Source of the DNA: Blautia sp.
Lineage (GTDB): Bacteria; Bacillota; Clostridia; Lachnospirales; Lachnospiraceae
Assembly (NCBI GenBank): GCA_022769545.1
Contig: JALEJS010000024.1
Location: 62,001 to 126,000 of the forward strand
Length of the DNA: 64,000 nt
Direction of reading: 5' to 3'
Shown here: piece after piece, positions 14,592 to 23,329 of the stretch
How positions within the stretch are numbered: the stretch's first letter is position 1
Layout of the letters: every line of letters begins with the position of its first letter
Position numbers and translations under genes: made by a program
The notes under the pieces: generated by a model
The model's database searches: none
What the model was told of the DNA's origin: nothing
Seen by the model: the letters and a program-made list of their open reading frames with translations, nothing else

Positions 14592-15282
14592 ATTTTCCAA
14601 AGTCGGTCCTGTCAAATTTGTGGGCCACCTGGACACCATGCGGTATTTTCAGAAAGCGATCCGAAGAGCAGAACTTCCGGCTGCATTTTCCGGCGGATAC
14701 AGCCCGCATATGATCATGTCTTTCGCATCTCCTCTCGGGGTTGGAATGGAGAGCAGCGGAGAATATTTTGATCTGGAGCTGTCCCGCACCGTTCCTACAG
14801 CAGAAATCAAGACGCGGTTAAATGCCGTTATGGCAGAAGGCTTTCATGTGGAGAGCGCACGACAGGTGGAAGACGGGAAAGCATCCAAGGCAATGTCCCT
14901 GGTTGCTGCAGCGGACTATTCCGTACAGTTCCGTCCGGGAAAGGAGCCTTCTGACGAATGGAAGGAAAAGCTTGCTGCATTTTATGCACAGCCATCCATC
15001 ACCGTACTGAAAAAGACGAAGCGCAGTGAGAAGGAAGTGGATATTCGTCCTTTTATATACGAGCTTGCTCTCACAGGGGATGAGATAAAAATGAAACTGG
15101 CATCGGCCAGCGGAAATTATACAAAACCGGAGCTGGTTCTGGATACCTTTTGGCAGTGGCTTGGCGAGGAGCCGAAACCATTTGCTTATCAGATCCGTCG
15201 TCTGGAAGTGTATGCGGAAAAAGAATGCGGGAACGGCAAATGTTTTGTTCCACTGGAGGAATTAGGAGAAAACGTTGAGTAA
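14575..15282 (+). CDS. TIGR03936 / DUF2344 family protein
   Basis: A 235-residue protein starting MKVRIKFSKVGPVKFVGHLD, with FSGGYSPHMIMSFASPLGVGMES, typical of DUF2344 proteins. It is translationally coupled to the preceding radical SAM gene, and the two families are often fused, so they probably act together. The ATG at 14575 has GGAGGT seven bases upstream; an in-frame GTG at 14566 overlaps that site and is less likely. The rng start overlaps its stop. The biochemical role is unknown. Confidence 0.85.
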   Translation: MKVRIKFSKVGPVKFVGHLDTMRYFQKAIRRAELPAAFSGGYSPHMIMSFASPLGVGMESSGEYFDLELSRTVPTAEIKTRLNAVMAEGFHVESARQVEDGKASKAMSLVAAADYSVQFRPGKEPSDEWKEKLAAFYAQPSITVLKKTKRSEKEVDIRPFIYELALTGDEIKMKLASASGNYTKPELVLDTFWQWLGEEPKPFAYQIRRLEVYAEKECGNGKCFVPLEELGENVE

Positions 15283-16525
15283 ACTTATCATTTCGAAAAT
15301 GGATATTTCAGGACAGCCCTGTATGATCTGTGCCCGTACCGAAGAGCAGCACATCATGGAGCTTCAGCTGGAACCGGATGGAAAAGAATCGATTCTGAAT
15401 AACATCTATGTCGGCCAGGTAGACAAGATCGCTCCGAACATTCAGGCTGCATTTGTTCGGTTTGGTGAAGGTCAGATGGGGTACTTTCCTCTGGCAGAAG
15501 AAAATACCATAATTTATTCTGCTTCACGGACCGGAAATGCACCTTTGCGCCCGGGGGATGAAATTCTGGTACAGGTCAGACAGGATGCGATGAAGGGAAA
15601 ACTCCCTGCTCTGACATCCAATCTGAATTTTACCGGAAAATATCTTGTTATTACCACCGGTGAAAAAAGGATCGGCTTTTCCGGAAAGCTCACAAAAGAA
15701 GAAAAAGGATTTCTCGGCAGATGGCTGGAGGAGGGAATGGATTCGATATCGCTTTCGAATACAGACAGGCCTTATGGGATCATCATCCGCACCAATGCCG
15801 CACAGGCCTCCAGAGATGCCTTTCTGCGGGAATATCAGTATCTTCATTATCTTTATGACAAGACGGCTGTGAAAGGACGAAACCGAACCTGCGGCAGCCT
15901 TCTGTACCGGTCGGAGCCATTCTATCTGAATGCTGTGCGGGATGTGTATCACAGTGAGCTGGAGGAAATCGTCACGGATCAGCCACAGGCGGAGAACATG
16001 ATTCGGGAATACCTGTCGGCTGTCTGCCCGCAGGAAATCGGCCGGCTTCGATTTTACGATGATAAATTGCTTCCTCTGCATAAGCTGTACCGTGTGGAGA
16101 CAGCCATTGACGAAATCTGCCGGGAAAAGATCTGGCTGTCCAGCGGAGGTTTTCTGGTCATTCAGCAGACAGAAGCCTTTGTCTCCATTGATGTCAACAG
16201 CGGCAAATATACCGGCAGAAAAAAAGCGCAGGAGACCTACCGAAAGATTAATCTGGAAGCGGCCCGGGAAATCGCAAGGCAGCTTCGGCTGCGGAATCTT
16301 TCCGGTATCATTCTGATTGATTTCATCAACATGGAAAATCCGGATCACCAGGAGGAACTGTTTCATATCCTCCAGAAATACCTGCGAAAAGATTCGGTAA
16401 AAGCGAAAGCGGTCGATATCACACCGCTTCATATTCTGGAAATGACCCGTCAGAAGGTACGCCGTCCGGTCATCGAGGATCTGCGGGATCTTACGGAAAA
16501 CAAGAGAACTACGGGAAATTTATGA
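15275..16525 (+). CDS. rng: Ribonuclease E/G family protein
   Basis: A 416-residue RNase G-type endoribonuclease. An S1-like RNA-binding region (NIYVGQVDKIAPNIQAAFVRFGEGQMGYFP) lies near the N-terminus. The catalytic DNase I-like core has the metal-binding aspartates in FVSIDVNSGKY and LIDFINM. The Zn-link cysteine motif of E. coli RNase E and the long RNase E tail are absent, so it is the short form. It starts with TTG at 15275, with AGGAG upstream, and overlaps the previous stop by 8 bases. It probably matures rRNA and turns over mRNA. Confidence 0.92.
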   Translation: MSKLIISKMDISGQPCMICARTEEQHIMELQLEPDGKESILNNIYVGQVDKIAPNIQAAFVRFGEGQMGYFPLAEENTIIYSASRTGNAPLRPGDEILVQVRQDAMKGKLPALTSNLNFTGKYLVITTGEKRIGFSGKLTKEEKGFLGRWLEEGMDSISLSNTDRPYGIIIRTNAAQASRDAFLREYQYLHYLYDKTAVKGRNRTCGSLLYRSEPFYLNAVRDVYHSELEEIVTDQPQAENMIREYLSAVCPQEIGRLRFYDDKLLPLHKLYRVETAIDEICREKIWLSSGGFLVIQQTEAFVSIDVNSGKYTGRKKAQETYRKINLEAAREIARQLRLRNLSGIILIDFINMENPDHQEELFHILQKYLRKDSVKAKAVDITPLHILEMTRQKVRRPVIEDLRDLTENKRTTGNL

Positions 16526-16556
16526 TGAATTTCTTTTGATTTTTTTTAAAATATTA

Positions 16557-16585
16557 TTGACGAACAAATTATGACATGTTATTAT
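16557..16585 (+). promoter_or_regulatory. Promoter of the rplU operon
   Basis: TTGACG (16557-16562), 17 bases, then TATTAT (16580-16585). It is placed immediately ahead of the L21 leader. Confidence 0.65.
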
Positions 16586-16589
16586 ACTT

Positions 16590-16662
16590 GAGTATGCCGC
16601 ACAAAGAGGTAGAAGAGCCATTCGGCCACCGTATTTGGCGAGTAATGTTTATAGGAGGTGCC
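16590..16662 (+). promoter_or_regulatory. Putative L21 leader (ribosomal protein autoregulation)
   Basis: The transcribed leader between the promoter and rplU contains GCCGCACAAAGAGGTAG, then GCCATTCGGCCACCGT and TTTGGCGAGTAATG, ahead of AGGAGG. This resembles the conserved Firmicute L21 leader in position and general sequence. I matched it by memory, not by a covariance model. Confidence 0.5.
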
Positions 16663-16666
16663 ACAG

Positions 16667-16972
16667 ATGTACGCAATTATTGCAACAGGTGGTAAACAGT
16701 ACAAAGTTGCTGAAGGCGACGTAATCAGAGTTGAGAAGCTCGGAGTTGAAGCTGGTGAAACCGTTACTTTTGATAATGTGATTGCAGTAAGCAATGACGG
16801 TTTAAAAGTAGGCGAAGATGTGAAAGGTGCCAGTGTTACCGCTTCTGTAATTGAAAACGGTAAAGGTAAGAAAGTTATCGTTTACAAATACAAAAGAAAA
16901 ACTGGATATCACAAGAAAAACGGTCACAGACAGCAGTACACCAAAGTAAAAATCGAAAAGATCAACGGTTAA
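16667..16972 (+). CDS. rplU: 50S ribosomal protein L21
   Basis: A 101-residue L21. It begins [18 protein letters not shown] and has VIRVEKL and the basic C-terminal [17 protein letters not shown] that contacts 23S rRNA. The ATG at 16667 is chosen over an in-frame GTG at 16658 because AGGAGG is spaced correctly and L21 proteins start MYAI. First gene of the rplU-prp-rpmA operon. Confidence 0.98.
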   Translation: MYAIIATGGKQYKVAEGDVIRVEKLGVEAGETVTFDNVIAVSNDGLKVGEDVKGASVTASVIENGKGKKVIVYKYKRKTGYHKKNGHRQQYTKVKIEKING

Positions 16973-16984
16973 TCTGGTGTCATT

Positions 16985-17305
16985 ATGATTACAATTAAAG
17001 TCAGGAAAAAGAATGGGGAATATCTGGATTTCTGTTCCAGAGGACATGCCGGATATGCCGAAAGCGGACATGATATCGTATGTGCTGCAGTATCTGCACT
17101 GATCGTCAATACCGTAAATTCACTTGAGACATTTACCGACGATAAGTTTACGGCAGAAGAGCATGACGGATATGTATCTCTCAGATTTCAGGGCAGTCTG
17201 TCCGATCGTGGAAAGCTGCTGATGGATTCGCTCCTTCTTGGTCTGACAGAGATTGAGCATAGTTATAAGAATCGATATTTGACAGTAAAGGTCAAGGAGG
17301 TGTAA
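16985..17305 (+). CDS. prp: Ribosomal-processing cysteine protease Prp
   Basis: A 106-residue protease between L21 and L27. The catalytic pair is visible as His21 in [11 protein letters not shown] and Cys33 in HDIVCAAVS. Prp removes the N-terminal extension of L27 in Firmicutes; the extension is present in the L27 encoded 4 bases downstream. Essential in Staphylococcus aureus; likely important here. Confidence 0.94.
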   Translation: MITIKVRKKNGEYLDFCSRGHAGYAESGHDIVCAAVSALIVNTVNSLETFTDDKFTAEEHDGYVSLRFQGSLSDRGKLLMDSLLLGLTEIEHSYKNRYLTVKVKEV

Positions 17306-17309
17306 CAAC

Positions 17310-17597
17310 ATGATGAAAATGAACCTTCAGTTATTCGCACATAAAAAGGGAGTTGGTTCTACAAAGAACGGTCGTGATTCCGAGTCAAAAAGATTAGGTG
17401 CGAAGAGAGCAGACGGACAGTTCGTAAAAGCTGGCAACATCCTTTACAGACAGCGTGGAACAAAGATTCACGCAGGCGAGAACGTAGGATGCGGTAGAGA
17501 TTATACTTTATTTGCACTTACCGATGGTGTTGTAAGATATACCAGAAAAGGACGCGATAAGAAACAGGTTTCTATCGTTCCGGTAGAGGCAGAGTAA
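17310..17597 (+). CDS. rpmA: 50S ribosomal protein L27 (with Prp-cleaved N-terminal extension)
   Basis: A 95-residue L27. The N-terminus [10 protein letters not shown] followed by [14 protein letters not shown] matches the Firmicute form in which Prp cuts after the LFA motif so that the mature N-terminus can reach the peptidyl transferase centre. A perfect AGGAGGTG precedes the start. A terminator follows 14 bases after the stop. Confidence 0.98.
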   Translation: MMKMNLQLFAHKKGVGSTKNGRDSESKRLGAKRADGQFVKAGNILYRQRGTKIHAGENVGCGRDYTLFALTDGVVRYTRKGRDKKQVSIVPVEAE

Positions 17598-17611
17598 TCA
17601 GTCGAGTGGGA

Positions 17612-17645
17612 GGCTTCAAATCTAAAAGGGTTTGGAGCCTTTTTC
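17612..17645 (+). terminator. Terminator after rpmA
   Basis: GGCTTCAAATC pairs with GGTTTGGAGCC (with G-T wobbles) over a TAAAAG loop, followed by TTTTT. It probably reduces transcription into obgE relative to the ribosomal protein genes. Confidence 0.8.
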
Positions 17646-17681
17646 TAATCCCCATGAGTAAGAATGGAGGTTAAATAAATA

Positions 17682-18974
17682 ATGTTTGCAGACAGAGCGA
17701 AAATAATCATCCGGTCCGGCAAAGGCGGAGATGGACATGTGAGTTTCCGGCGGGAGCTCTATGTTCCGAATGGAGGACCTGACGGCGGAGACGGAGGCCG
17801 TGGAGGCGATGTCATTTTTGAGGTGGACAAAGGACAGAATACCCTTGGAGAATATCGCCATAAACGAAAATACAAAGCCGAAGACGGGCAGGAAGGCGGC
17901 AAAAAACGCTGCCACGGAAGTGACGGAAAAGATATCGTGCTGAAGGTTCCGGAGGGAACTGTGATCATGGATGCAAAGACGAACAAAGTCATTGCGGATA
18001 TGTCCGGAGAAAACAGCCGTCAGATCATTCTGAAAGGAGGACGCGGCGGCAAGGGAAATATGAACTACGCCACCGCTACCATGCAGGTACCGAAATATGC
18101 ACAGCCGGGACAGCCGGCTCAGGAGCTGGAGGTTCTGCTGGAACTGAAAGTGATTGCTGATGTAGGCCTGGTCGGCTTTCCAAATGTAGGAAAATCCACA
18201 TTTTTATCCAGGGTAACGAATGCCCAGCCAAAGATTGCCAATTATCATTTTACCACACTGCAGCCAAATCTCGGCGTTGTGGATACCGAAAACGGCGGAT
18301 TTGTCATTGCGGATATTCCGGGACTGATCGAGGGTGCATCCCAGGGTCTTGGTCTTGGGCATGAATTTCTCCGTCATATCGAGCGTACCCGGGTAATGAT
18401 TCATATTGTAGATGCCGCATCTACCGAAGGCCGGGATTCCATCGACGATATTTACAAAATCAATGCAGAGCTGGAGGCTTACAATGCGGATATGGCAAAA
18501 CGTCCGCAGGTGATCGCAGCCAACAAAATCGACTGTATCTATGACGACGGGGAAGAATCCCCCATTGACCGTATCCGAAAAGAGTTTGAGCCGAAAGGAA
18601 TCCGGGTATATCCCATTTCCGCTGTGACCGGGCAGGGTGTGCGCGAACTGCTCTTTTATGTAAAAGACCTTCTGGATCAGTGTCCGCAGGAAACGGTTCG
18701 CTTTGAACAGGAATTTTTCCCGGAAGATATGCTGGTAAGAGAGAATCTTCCGTTTACCGTCACCCGGGATGAACAGGATCCGGCCATTTTTGTGGTAGAA
18801 GGACCCAAAATTGAAAAAATGCTTGGTTATACGAATCTGGATTCCGAAAAAGGATTTGCCTTTTTCCAGAAATTCCTGAAAGACGGAGGTATCCTTGAGG
18901 AACTCGAAAAAGCCGGAATTCAGGAAGGGGATACGGTCCGTATGTACGGATTTGATTTCGATTATTATAAATAA
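17682..18974 (+). CDS. obgE: Obg-family GTPase ObgE/CgtA
   Basis: A 430-residue GTPase. The glycine-rich Obg fold is at the N-terminus (GGDGHVSFRRE, GGDGGRGGDV). The G domain has G1 GFPNVGKST, G3 DIPGLIEGAS and G4 NKID. A C-terminal OCT domain (DMLVRENLPFTV ... EKMLGYTNLDSEKGF) completes it. Obg acts in late 50S assembly and stress signalling. GGAGG lies upstream with a rather long spacer. Confidence 0.97.
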   Translation: MFADRAKIIIRSGKGGDGHVSFRRELYVPNGGPDGGDGGRGGDVIFEVDKGQNTLGEYRHKRKYKAEDGQEGGKKRCHGSDGKDIVLKVPEGTVIMDAKTNKVIADMSGENSRQIILKGGRGGKGNMNYATATMQVPKYAQPGQPAQELEVLLELKVIADVGLVGFPNVGKSTFLSRVTNAQPKIANYHFTTLQPNLGVVDTENGGFVIADIPGLIEGASQGLGLGHEFLRHIERTRVMIHIVDAASTEGRDSIDDIYKINAELEAYNADMAKRPQVIAANKIDCIYDDGEESPIDRIRKEFEPKGIRVYPISAVTGQGVRELLFYVKDLLDQCPQETVRFEQEFFPEDMLVRENLPFTVTRDEQDPAIFVVEGPKIEKMLGYTNLDSEKGFAFFQKFLKDGGILEELEKAGIQEGDTVRMYGFDFDYYK

Positions 18975-18989
18975 ACCGGGAGGAGGGAT

Positions 18990-19286
18990 ATGATGACAAG
19001 CAAACAGCGGGCATATTTAAAAAGTCTTGCGATGAAAATGGATCCGATTCTTCAGCTTGGAAAGAGCAGTGTGACACCGGAAAATACAGCATCCATAGAC
19101 GAAGCACTGGCAGCTCGGGAACTGATAAAGATCAATGTTCTTCAGAACTGTCTGGATGATCCGAAGCAGATGGCAGAGATGATCGCTGAACGTACCCATT
19201 CACAGGTCGTACAGGTGATCGGTCGGAAAATTGTCCTTTATCGTGAGGGAAAAGATGATAAAAAAAGAATTGTCCTTCCAAAATAA
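18990..19286 (+). CDS. yhbY: YhbY-type CRM-domain RNA-binding protein
   Basis: A 98-residue CRM-domain protein (TSKQRAYLKSLAMKMDPILQLGK, a GKSSVTPEN segment, LIKINVLQNC, and GRKIVLYRE at the C-terminus). It binds pre-50S ribosomal particles. ATG ATG follows GGAGGAGGG, so the start may be one codon later. It overlaps nadD by 32 bases. Confidence 0.92.
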   Translation: MMTSKQRAYLKSLAMKMDPILQLGKSSVTPENTASIDEALAARELIKINVLQNCLDDPKQMAEMIAERTHSQVVQVIGRKIVLYREGKDDKKRIVLPK

Positions 19287-19905
19287 ACGAAATAGAATCG
19301 GCATCATGGGCGGCACCTTCGATCCCATTCATATGGGACATCTGATTCTTGCCGAAAAAGCATATGAACAGCTGGCACTGGATCAGATATGGTTTATGCC
19401 TTCCGGCAATCCGCCTCATAAGCGGAACCGACTTGGAAGGGCCACCGATGAACAGAGAGTAGAGATGGTCCGCCGGGGAATCTCGGGAAATGATCATTTT
19501 TCTCTGTCTCTGATTGAAATGCATGAAAACGGATATACTTATACTTATCATACACTGGAAGAACTGAAAGAGAAAAATCCTGACACGGATTATTTCTTTA
19601 TCATAGGGGCGGACTCTCTGTTTCAGTTCGACACCTGGATGGAACCGGAGAGGATTTGTGCCGCCTGTACATTGGTTGTTGCTACCAGAAATCACACTTC
19701 GACAGAAAAAATCTGTGCGAAAATGGAAGAGGTAAGACAGGCCTATCACGGAAAACTGCTTCGTCTGGATACCATGAATATCGATGTTTCCAGCCAGATG
19801 CTCCGTGAGTGGATCAGTGAGGGAAAGAGTATCCGTTATTATGTTCCGGATTCGGTGATCGACTATATCCGGGAGCAGAAAATGTACCAGGATCTGCGTT
19901 CCTGA
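19255..19905 (+). CDS. nadD: Nicotinate-nucleotide adenylyltransferase
   Basis: A 216-residue NadD, which joins nicotinate mononucleotide and ATP to deamido-NAD. The nucleotidyltransferase motif GGTFDPIHMGH is near the N-terminus, with FMPSGNPPHK and the C-terminal SSQMLREWISEGKSI (ISSTxxR-like). The start at 19255 has GAGGG upstream; a longer frame from 19231 lacks a site. Confidence 0.95.
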   Translation: MIKKELSFQNKRNRIGIMGGTFDPIHMGHLILAEKAYEQLALDQIWFMPSGNPPHKRNRLGRATDEQRVEMVRRGISGNDHFSLSLIEMHENGYTYTYHTLEELKEKNPDTDYFFIIGADSLFQFDTWMEPERICAACTLVVATRNHTSTEKICAKMEEVRQAYHGKLLRLDTMNIDVSSQMLREWISEGKSIRYYVPDSVIDYIREQKMYQDLRS

Positions 19906-19928
19906 GCTTCAGGAGGAAATAAACAGTT

Positions 19929-20546
19929 ATGAAAAAATATGATTTTTCAAAAATGCAGAAAAAATTATCCAAATATCTTGATGAAGACCGGTATGAGCAT
20001 ACAATGGGTGTCATGTATACCTGCGCTGCCCTGGCCATGGTACACGGATACGACATCCAGGACGCTCAGGCGGCCGGCCTTCTGCACGACTGTGCAAAAT
20101 GCATCCCAAATAAGAAAAAAATAAAGCTCTGCAAAAGCTATCACCTGGAGGTGTCCGAATTTGAGGAGAGCCATCCGTTTCTGCTTCATGCGAAGCTTGG
20201 CGCCTGTATTGCAAAGGAAAAATATCATATAGAGGACCGGGAAATTCTTTCATCCATTACATACCATACGACCGGAAAGCCGGCGATGAGTACACTGGAA
20301 AAGATCGTCTATATTTCCGACTATATTGAACCGATGCGCGACAAGGCTCCAAACCTGGAACGGATCCGGAAGATCGCATTTGCGGATCTGGACCAGTGCA
20401 TGTTTGAGATACTGAGAGATACACTGATCTACCTGGAAGATAATCCAAAAGATATTGATGTCACAACAAAGGATGCGTTTTTGTATTATAAGGATCTGCA
20501 TATTGAGCGGATCAGCGGTACGGATAAGGAGGAAGCAAATGACTAG
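19929..20546 (+). CDS. yqeK: YqeK-type HD-domain diadenosine tetraphosphatase
   Basis: A 205-residue HD-domain hydrolase. Metal-binding residues are seen in RYEHTMGV, LLHDCAK, HPFLLHA and YISDYIEP. Family members symmetrically hydrolyse Ap4A. It lies between nadD and rsfS as in other Firmicutes and overlaps rsfS by 8 bases. GGAGG precedes it. Confidence 0.94.
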   Translation: MKKYDFSKMQKKLSKYLDEDRYEHTMGVMYTCAALAMVHGYDIQDAQAAGLLHDCAKCIPNKKKIKLCKSYHLEVSEFEESHPFLLHAKLGACIAKEKYHIEDREILSSITYHTTGKPAMSTLEKIVYISDYIEPMRDKAPNLERIRKIAFADLDQCMFEILRDTLIYLEDNPKDIDVTTKDAFLYYKDLHIERISGTDKEEAND

Positions 20547-20895
20547 AGAAATGGAAATGGCAAAGCTGGCCTGCAAGGCACTGGATGAAAAAAAGGGACT
20601 GGACATCAAGGTAATCGATATTCATGAGGTGTCTGTTCTGGCAGATTATTTTGTGATCGCCAGCGGTTCCAATGAAAATCAGGTTCAGGCAATGATGGAC
20701 AATGTGGAAGAGGTTCTCGGAAAAGCCGGTTATGAACCAAAACAAATTGAAGGCGGCCGGACATCCAGCTGGGTTCTCATGGATTACGGCGATGTGATCG
20801 TGCATATCTTTGATGAAGAAAACCGACTGTTCTATGATCTGGAGCGTATCTGGAGAGACGGAAAAACGGTAGACTCCGAAGAATTTCTGAAATAA
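20539..20895 (+). CDS. rsfS: Ribosomal silencing factor RsfS
   Basis: 118 residues of the Iojap/RsfS family (DIHEVSVLADYFVIASGSNENQV, GYEPKQIEGGRTSSWVLMDYGDVIVHIF). It binds L14 and blocks subunit joining. The start at 20539 follows GGAGGAAG. Last gene of the obgE-rsfS run, followed by a strong terminator. Confidence 0.96.
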   Translation: MTREMEMAKLACKALDEKKGLDIKVIDIHEVSVLADYFVIASGSNENQVQAMMDNVEEVLGKAGYEPKQIEGGRTSSWVLMDYGDVIVHIFDEENRLFYDLERIWRDGKTVDSEEFLK

Positions 20896-20938
20896 AAAAG
20901 TTCTGAAGAACGGGGAAACCCGTTTTTCAGAACTTTTT
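20896..20938. terminator. Bidirectional terminator between rsfS and lexA
   Basis: AAAAGTTCTGAA...ACGGG and CCCGT...TTCAGAACTTTT form a long hairpin on a GAAA loop with T and A tracts on the two sides, between convergent genes. Confidence 0.9.
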
Positions 20939-20980
20939 ATCTCCGTCGAAGAAAACTCCCGCTTCTGTAAGGGGAATCAA

Positions 20981-21601
20981 TCAGTTGTAGAAACGGAAAA
21001 CGCCGAACACCTTTCCGAGAATCTGAAGATTTCCGTGGACGATAATGGGATCCATGCTGTCATTTTCCGGCTGAAGACGATAATAGCCTTTTTCCTTGTA
21101 AAACGTCTTTACGGTAGCCGAATCGTCTATCATCGCAACCACGATATCACCGTCAGAAGCGGTAGACTGCTGCTTTACCAGCACCTGATCCCCGTCAAAA
21201 ATTCCTGCATTGATCATACTTTCGCCCTTCACCTTCAGCATAAAGCTCTGTTCATTCGGCATGAACTCAGCCGGAACCGGAAAATATGCCTCAATATTTT
21301 CCACTGCGAGAAGCGGCTGACCGGCAGCAACCGTTCCGACCAGAGGAACATTCACAACTTCACGACGAACCAGATTAAAATTATCGTCAATGATCTCGAT
21401 CGCTCTGGGCTTGGTGGCATCTCTGCGAATATATCCGTTTTTTTCCAGGGCTTCCAGATGGGCATGTACAGAAGAAGTGGATTTCAGATTCACTGCTTCA
21501 CAAATCTCACGTACAGCGGGCGGAAAGCCTCGATTCAGTATTTCATTCTTTATATATTCCAGTATTTCCTGCTGCTTCTTGCTGATTCGTCCGTATCCCA
21601 T
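20981..21601 (-). CDS. lexA: LexA SOS repressor
   Basis: A 206-residue LexA. The winged helix-turn-helix is at the N-terminus ([20 protein letters not shown]). The self-cleavage Ala-Gly bond lies in GTVAAGQP. The catalytic serine is in [15 protein letters not shown] and the lysine in [10 protein letters not shown]. Two LexA-box-like sequences overlap and abut its -35, indicating autoregulation. Monocistronic, divergent from the HlyD-like gene. Confidence 0.96.
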   Translation of the reverse strand: MGYGRISKKQQEILEYIKNEILNRGFPPAVREICEAVNLKSTSSVHAHLEALEKNGYIRRDATKPRAIEIIDDNFNLVRREVVNVPLVGTVAAGQPLLAVENIEAYFPVPAEFMPNEQSFMLKVKGESMINAGIFDGDQVLVKQQSTASDGDIVVAMIDDSATVKTFYKEKGYYRLQPENDSMDPIIVHGNLQILGKVFGVFRFYN

Positions 21602-21634
21602 GTAACCCCTCCTGGATTGATCGATTTTTCTTTC

Positions 21635-21663
21635 ATTTTATCACACAATCTCAAAAATAGCAA
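21635..21663 (-). promoter_or_regulatory. lexA promoter
   Basis: Minus strand: TTGCTA (21658-21663), 17 bases, TAAAAT (21635-21640). Confidence 0.6.
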
Positions 21664-21687
21664 ACAGATATTCGGAAAATATGTTTG
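21661..21687. promoter_or_regulatory. Two tandem LexA (SOS) boxes
   Basis: On the plus strand CAAACAGATATTCG (21661-21674) and GGAAAATATGTTTG (21674-21687). Each matches the Gram-positive consensus CGAACATATGTTCG at 11-12 of 14 positions and they share one base. The first overlaps the lexA -35. Confidence 0.6.
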
Positions 21688-21733
21688 GATACCGATGACA
21701 GTGAACCGCCGCAATGCCAGACAATCTTAGACC

Positions 21734-21762
21734 TTGTCTTTACACAAAGAAAATGGTAGAAT
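21734..21762 (+). promoter_or_regulatory. Promoter of the HlyD-like/yggS/sepF cluster
   Basis: TTGTCT (21734-21739), 17 bases, TAGAAT (21757-21762), 35 bases before the TTG start at 21798. Confidence 0.6.
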
Positions 21763-21797
21763 AAGCTTTATGGATCAGGAATAAAGGAGGCATCTCA

Positions 21798-23288
21798 TTG
21801 CCAGCAAAAAAGAATTCACCCGGAAAGCTTTCCGGTTACATAAAAAAAATCAGAAAAATAGCCGGTCTGAATATCGGCACCGCAATTTTTGCAGTCCTTT
21901 TTATCTACATGCTGTTCAGCGCGGTGCTTTATCTTACATCCACGCACATAGAATCTTATCAGGTTGCGGTAGGACCGCTTTCCAGAAATGAGACTTACAC
22001 CGGTCTGGCCGTGCGGGAAGAAAAAAACGTGCGGGCCGATTCCGGCGGATATGTGACATACTATGCCCGGGAAGGAAACAAAATCAATGCAAACGGCGTC
22101 GTCTATGGGCTGAGTGCCACAAAAACACCAGAAACACAGACGAAGCTGAGCTCAGAAGAGCTCTCCAGAATCCGTGATGACATGATGAGCTTTTCCAAGG
22201 GCTTTGATCCGAGTAAATTTAATAAAACCTACAGTTTTAAATATCAGCTGGAAGGAAACATTCTTCAGTATGCGGGCGTCACAGTGGAAGAGACACCTGC
22301 TTCTTCTGATGCGGATGATTCCGACTCTTCCGAGGATATGCAGAGCAGTACGGTATACAACAGCACGGCAAATACCGTGACACTCGGAAATCAGACTCTT
22401 TGCAAATCCGATTCAGACGGAATCGTTCTGTACTCCAAAGACGGATATGAGGGAAAAACACTTGAGAATATAACTGCTGAAGATTTTGATCAGAATTCCT
22501 ACCATGAGACAGATCTGAAGACAGATAAAACGGTAAAAGCCGGTACGGATATCTATACAATCATCACGGACGAGCGGTGGGATCTTCTGATCCCGCTCAG
22601 TGAAAAACAGGCTGCAAAGCTGACCGGCCGAACCTCTATCCGGGTAAAATTTCTGAAGGATGACATGACACAGAGCGGTGATTTTGAAATAATTGAAATC
22701 GATGGCGGAAAATATGGCCGCATCAGCTTCAACAAAGGATTGATTCGTTATGCCTCGGACCGTTTTCTGGAAATAGAACTGGTAACCAACAATATTTCCG
22801 GACTGAAAATTCCTCTGACCTCAATTGTCACAAAAGAATTTTACACAATTCCGGATAAATTTGCCACTGTCAACAAGGACAGCCTGGTGACCGGTTTCTA
22901 TCTGTATCAGAAAAACAAAGACGGGGAAACGGTAAAAACCTTTACGACCCCTACCATTTACGCGCAGATTGCCATTAAATCCGAGGGTACCGGTCTGTCC
23001 GATGATGAGGAAGAGGAGTACATGTATTATGTGGACAAATCTGCCTTCCAGGAGGGAGATGCCATCGTTACCGACGATTCCAATGTAAAGTTTATTGTGG
23101 GAGACACGGATGTTCTGGAGGGCGTCTACTGTATTAATCAGGGCTATGCCGTTTTCCGCAGAATTGAAATTTTGGATCAGAATGAAGAATACGCAATTGT
23201 TTCCAAAGACACCACCTTCGGACTGGCCAGATATGATCACATTGTCAAAAATGCAGATGAGGTAAAGGAGCAGGATATCCTGTACTGA
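21798..23288 (+). CDS. HlyD-like membrane-anchored adaptor protein of the sepF cluster
   Basis: A 496-residue protein with a basic cytoplasmic N-terminus, one transmembrane helix (about residues 25-50) and a large extracellular part. That part begins with a lipoyl/barrel-sandwich-like segment (NVRADSGGYVTYYAREGNKI) and continues with HlyD-type beta domains. It starts with TTG behind AAGGAGG. No ABC or RND partner is adjacent; it precedes yggS and sepF, an arrangement I recognise from Clostridia, so a role in envelope or division is inferred. Confidence 0.78.
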   Translation: MPAKKNSPGKLSGYIKKIRKIAGLNIGTAIFAVLFIYMLFSAVLYLTSTHIESYQVAVGPLSRNETYTGLAVREEKNVRADSGGYVTYYAREGNKINANGVVYGLSATKTPETQTKLSSEELSRIRDDMMSFSKGFDPSKFNKTYSFKYQLEGNILQYAGVTVEETPASSDADDSDSSEDMQSSTVYNSTANTVTLGNQTLCKSDSDGIVLYSKDGYEGKTLENITAEDFDQNSYHETDLKTDKTVKAGTDIYTIITDERWDLLIPLSEKQAAKLTGRTSIRVKFLKDDMTQSGDFEIIEIDGGKYGRISFNKGLIRYASDRFLEIELVTNNISGLKIPLTSIVTKEFYTIPDKFATVNKDSLVTGFYLYQKNKDGETVKTFTTPTIYAQIAIKSEGTGLSDDEEEEYMYYVDKSAFQEGDAIVTDDSNVKFIVGDTDVLEGVYCINQGYAVFRRIEILDQNEEYAIVSKDTTFGLARYDHIVKNADEVKEQDILY

Positions 23289-23329
23289 TCTGTGTTGTTT
23301 CATAAAGAAGATGCATAAAGGAGTTTTAT

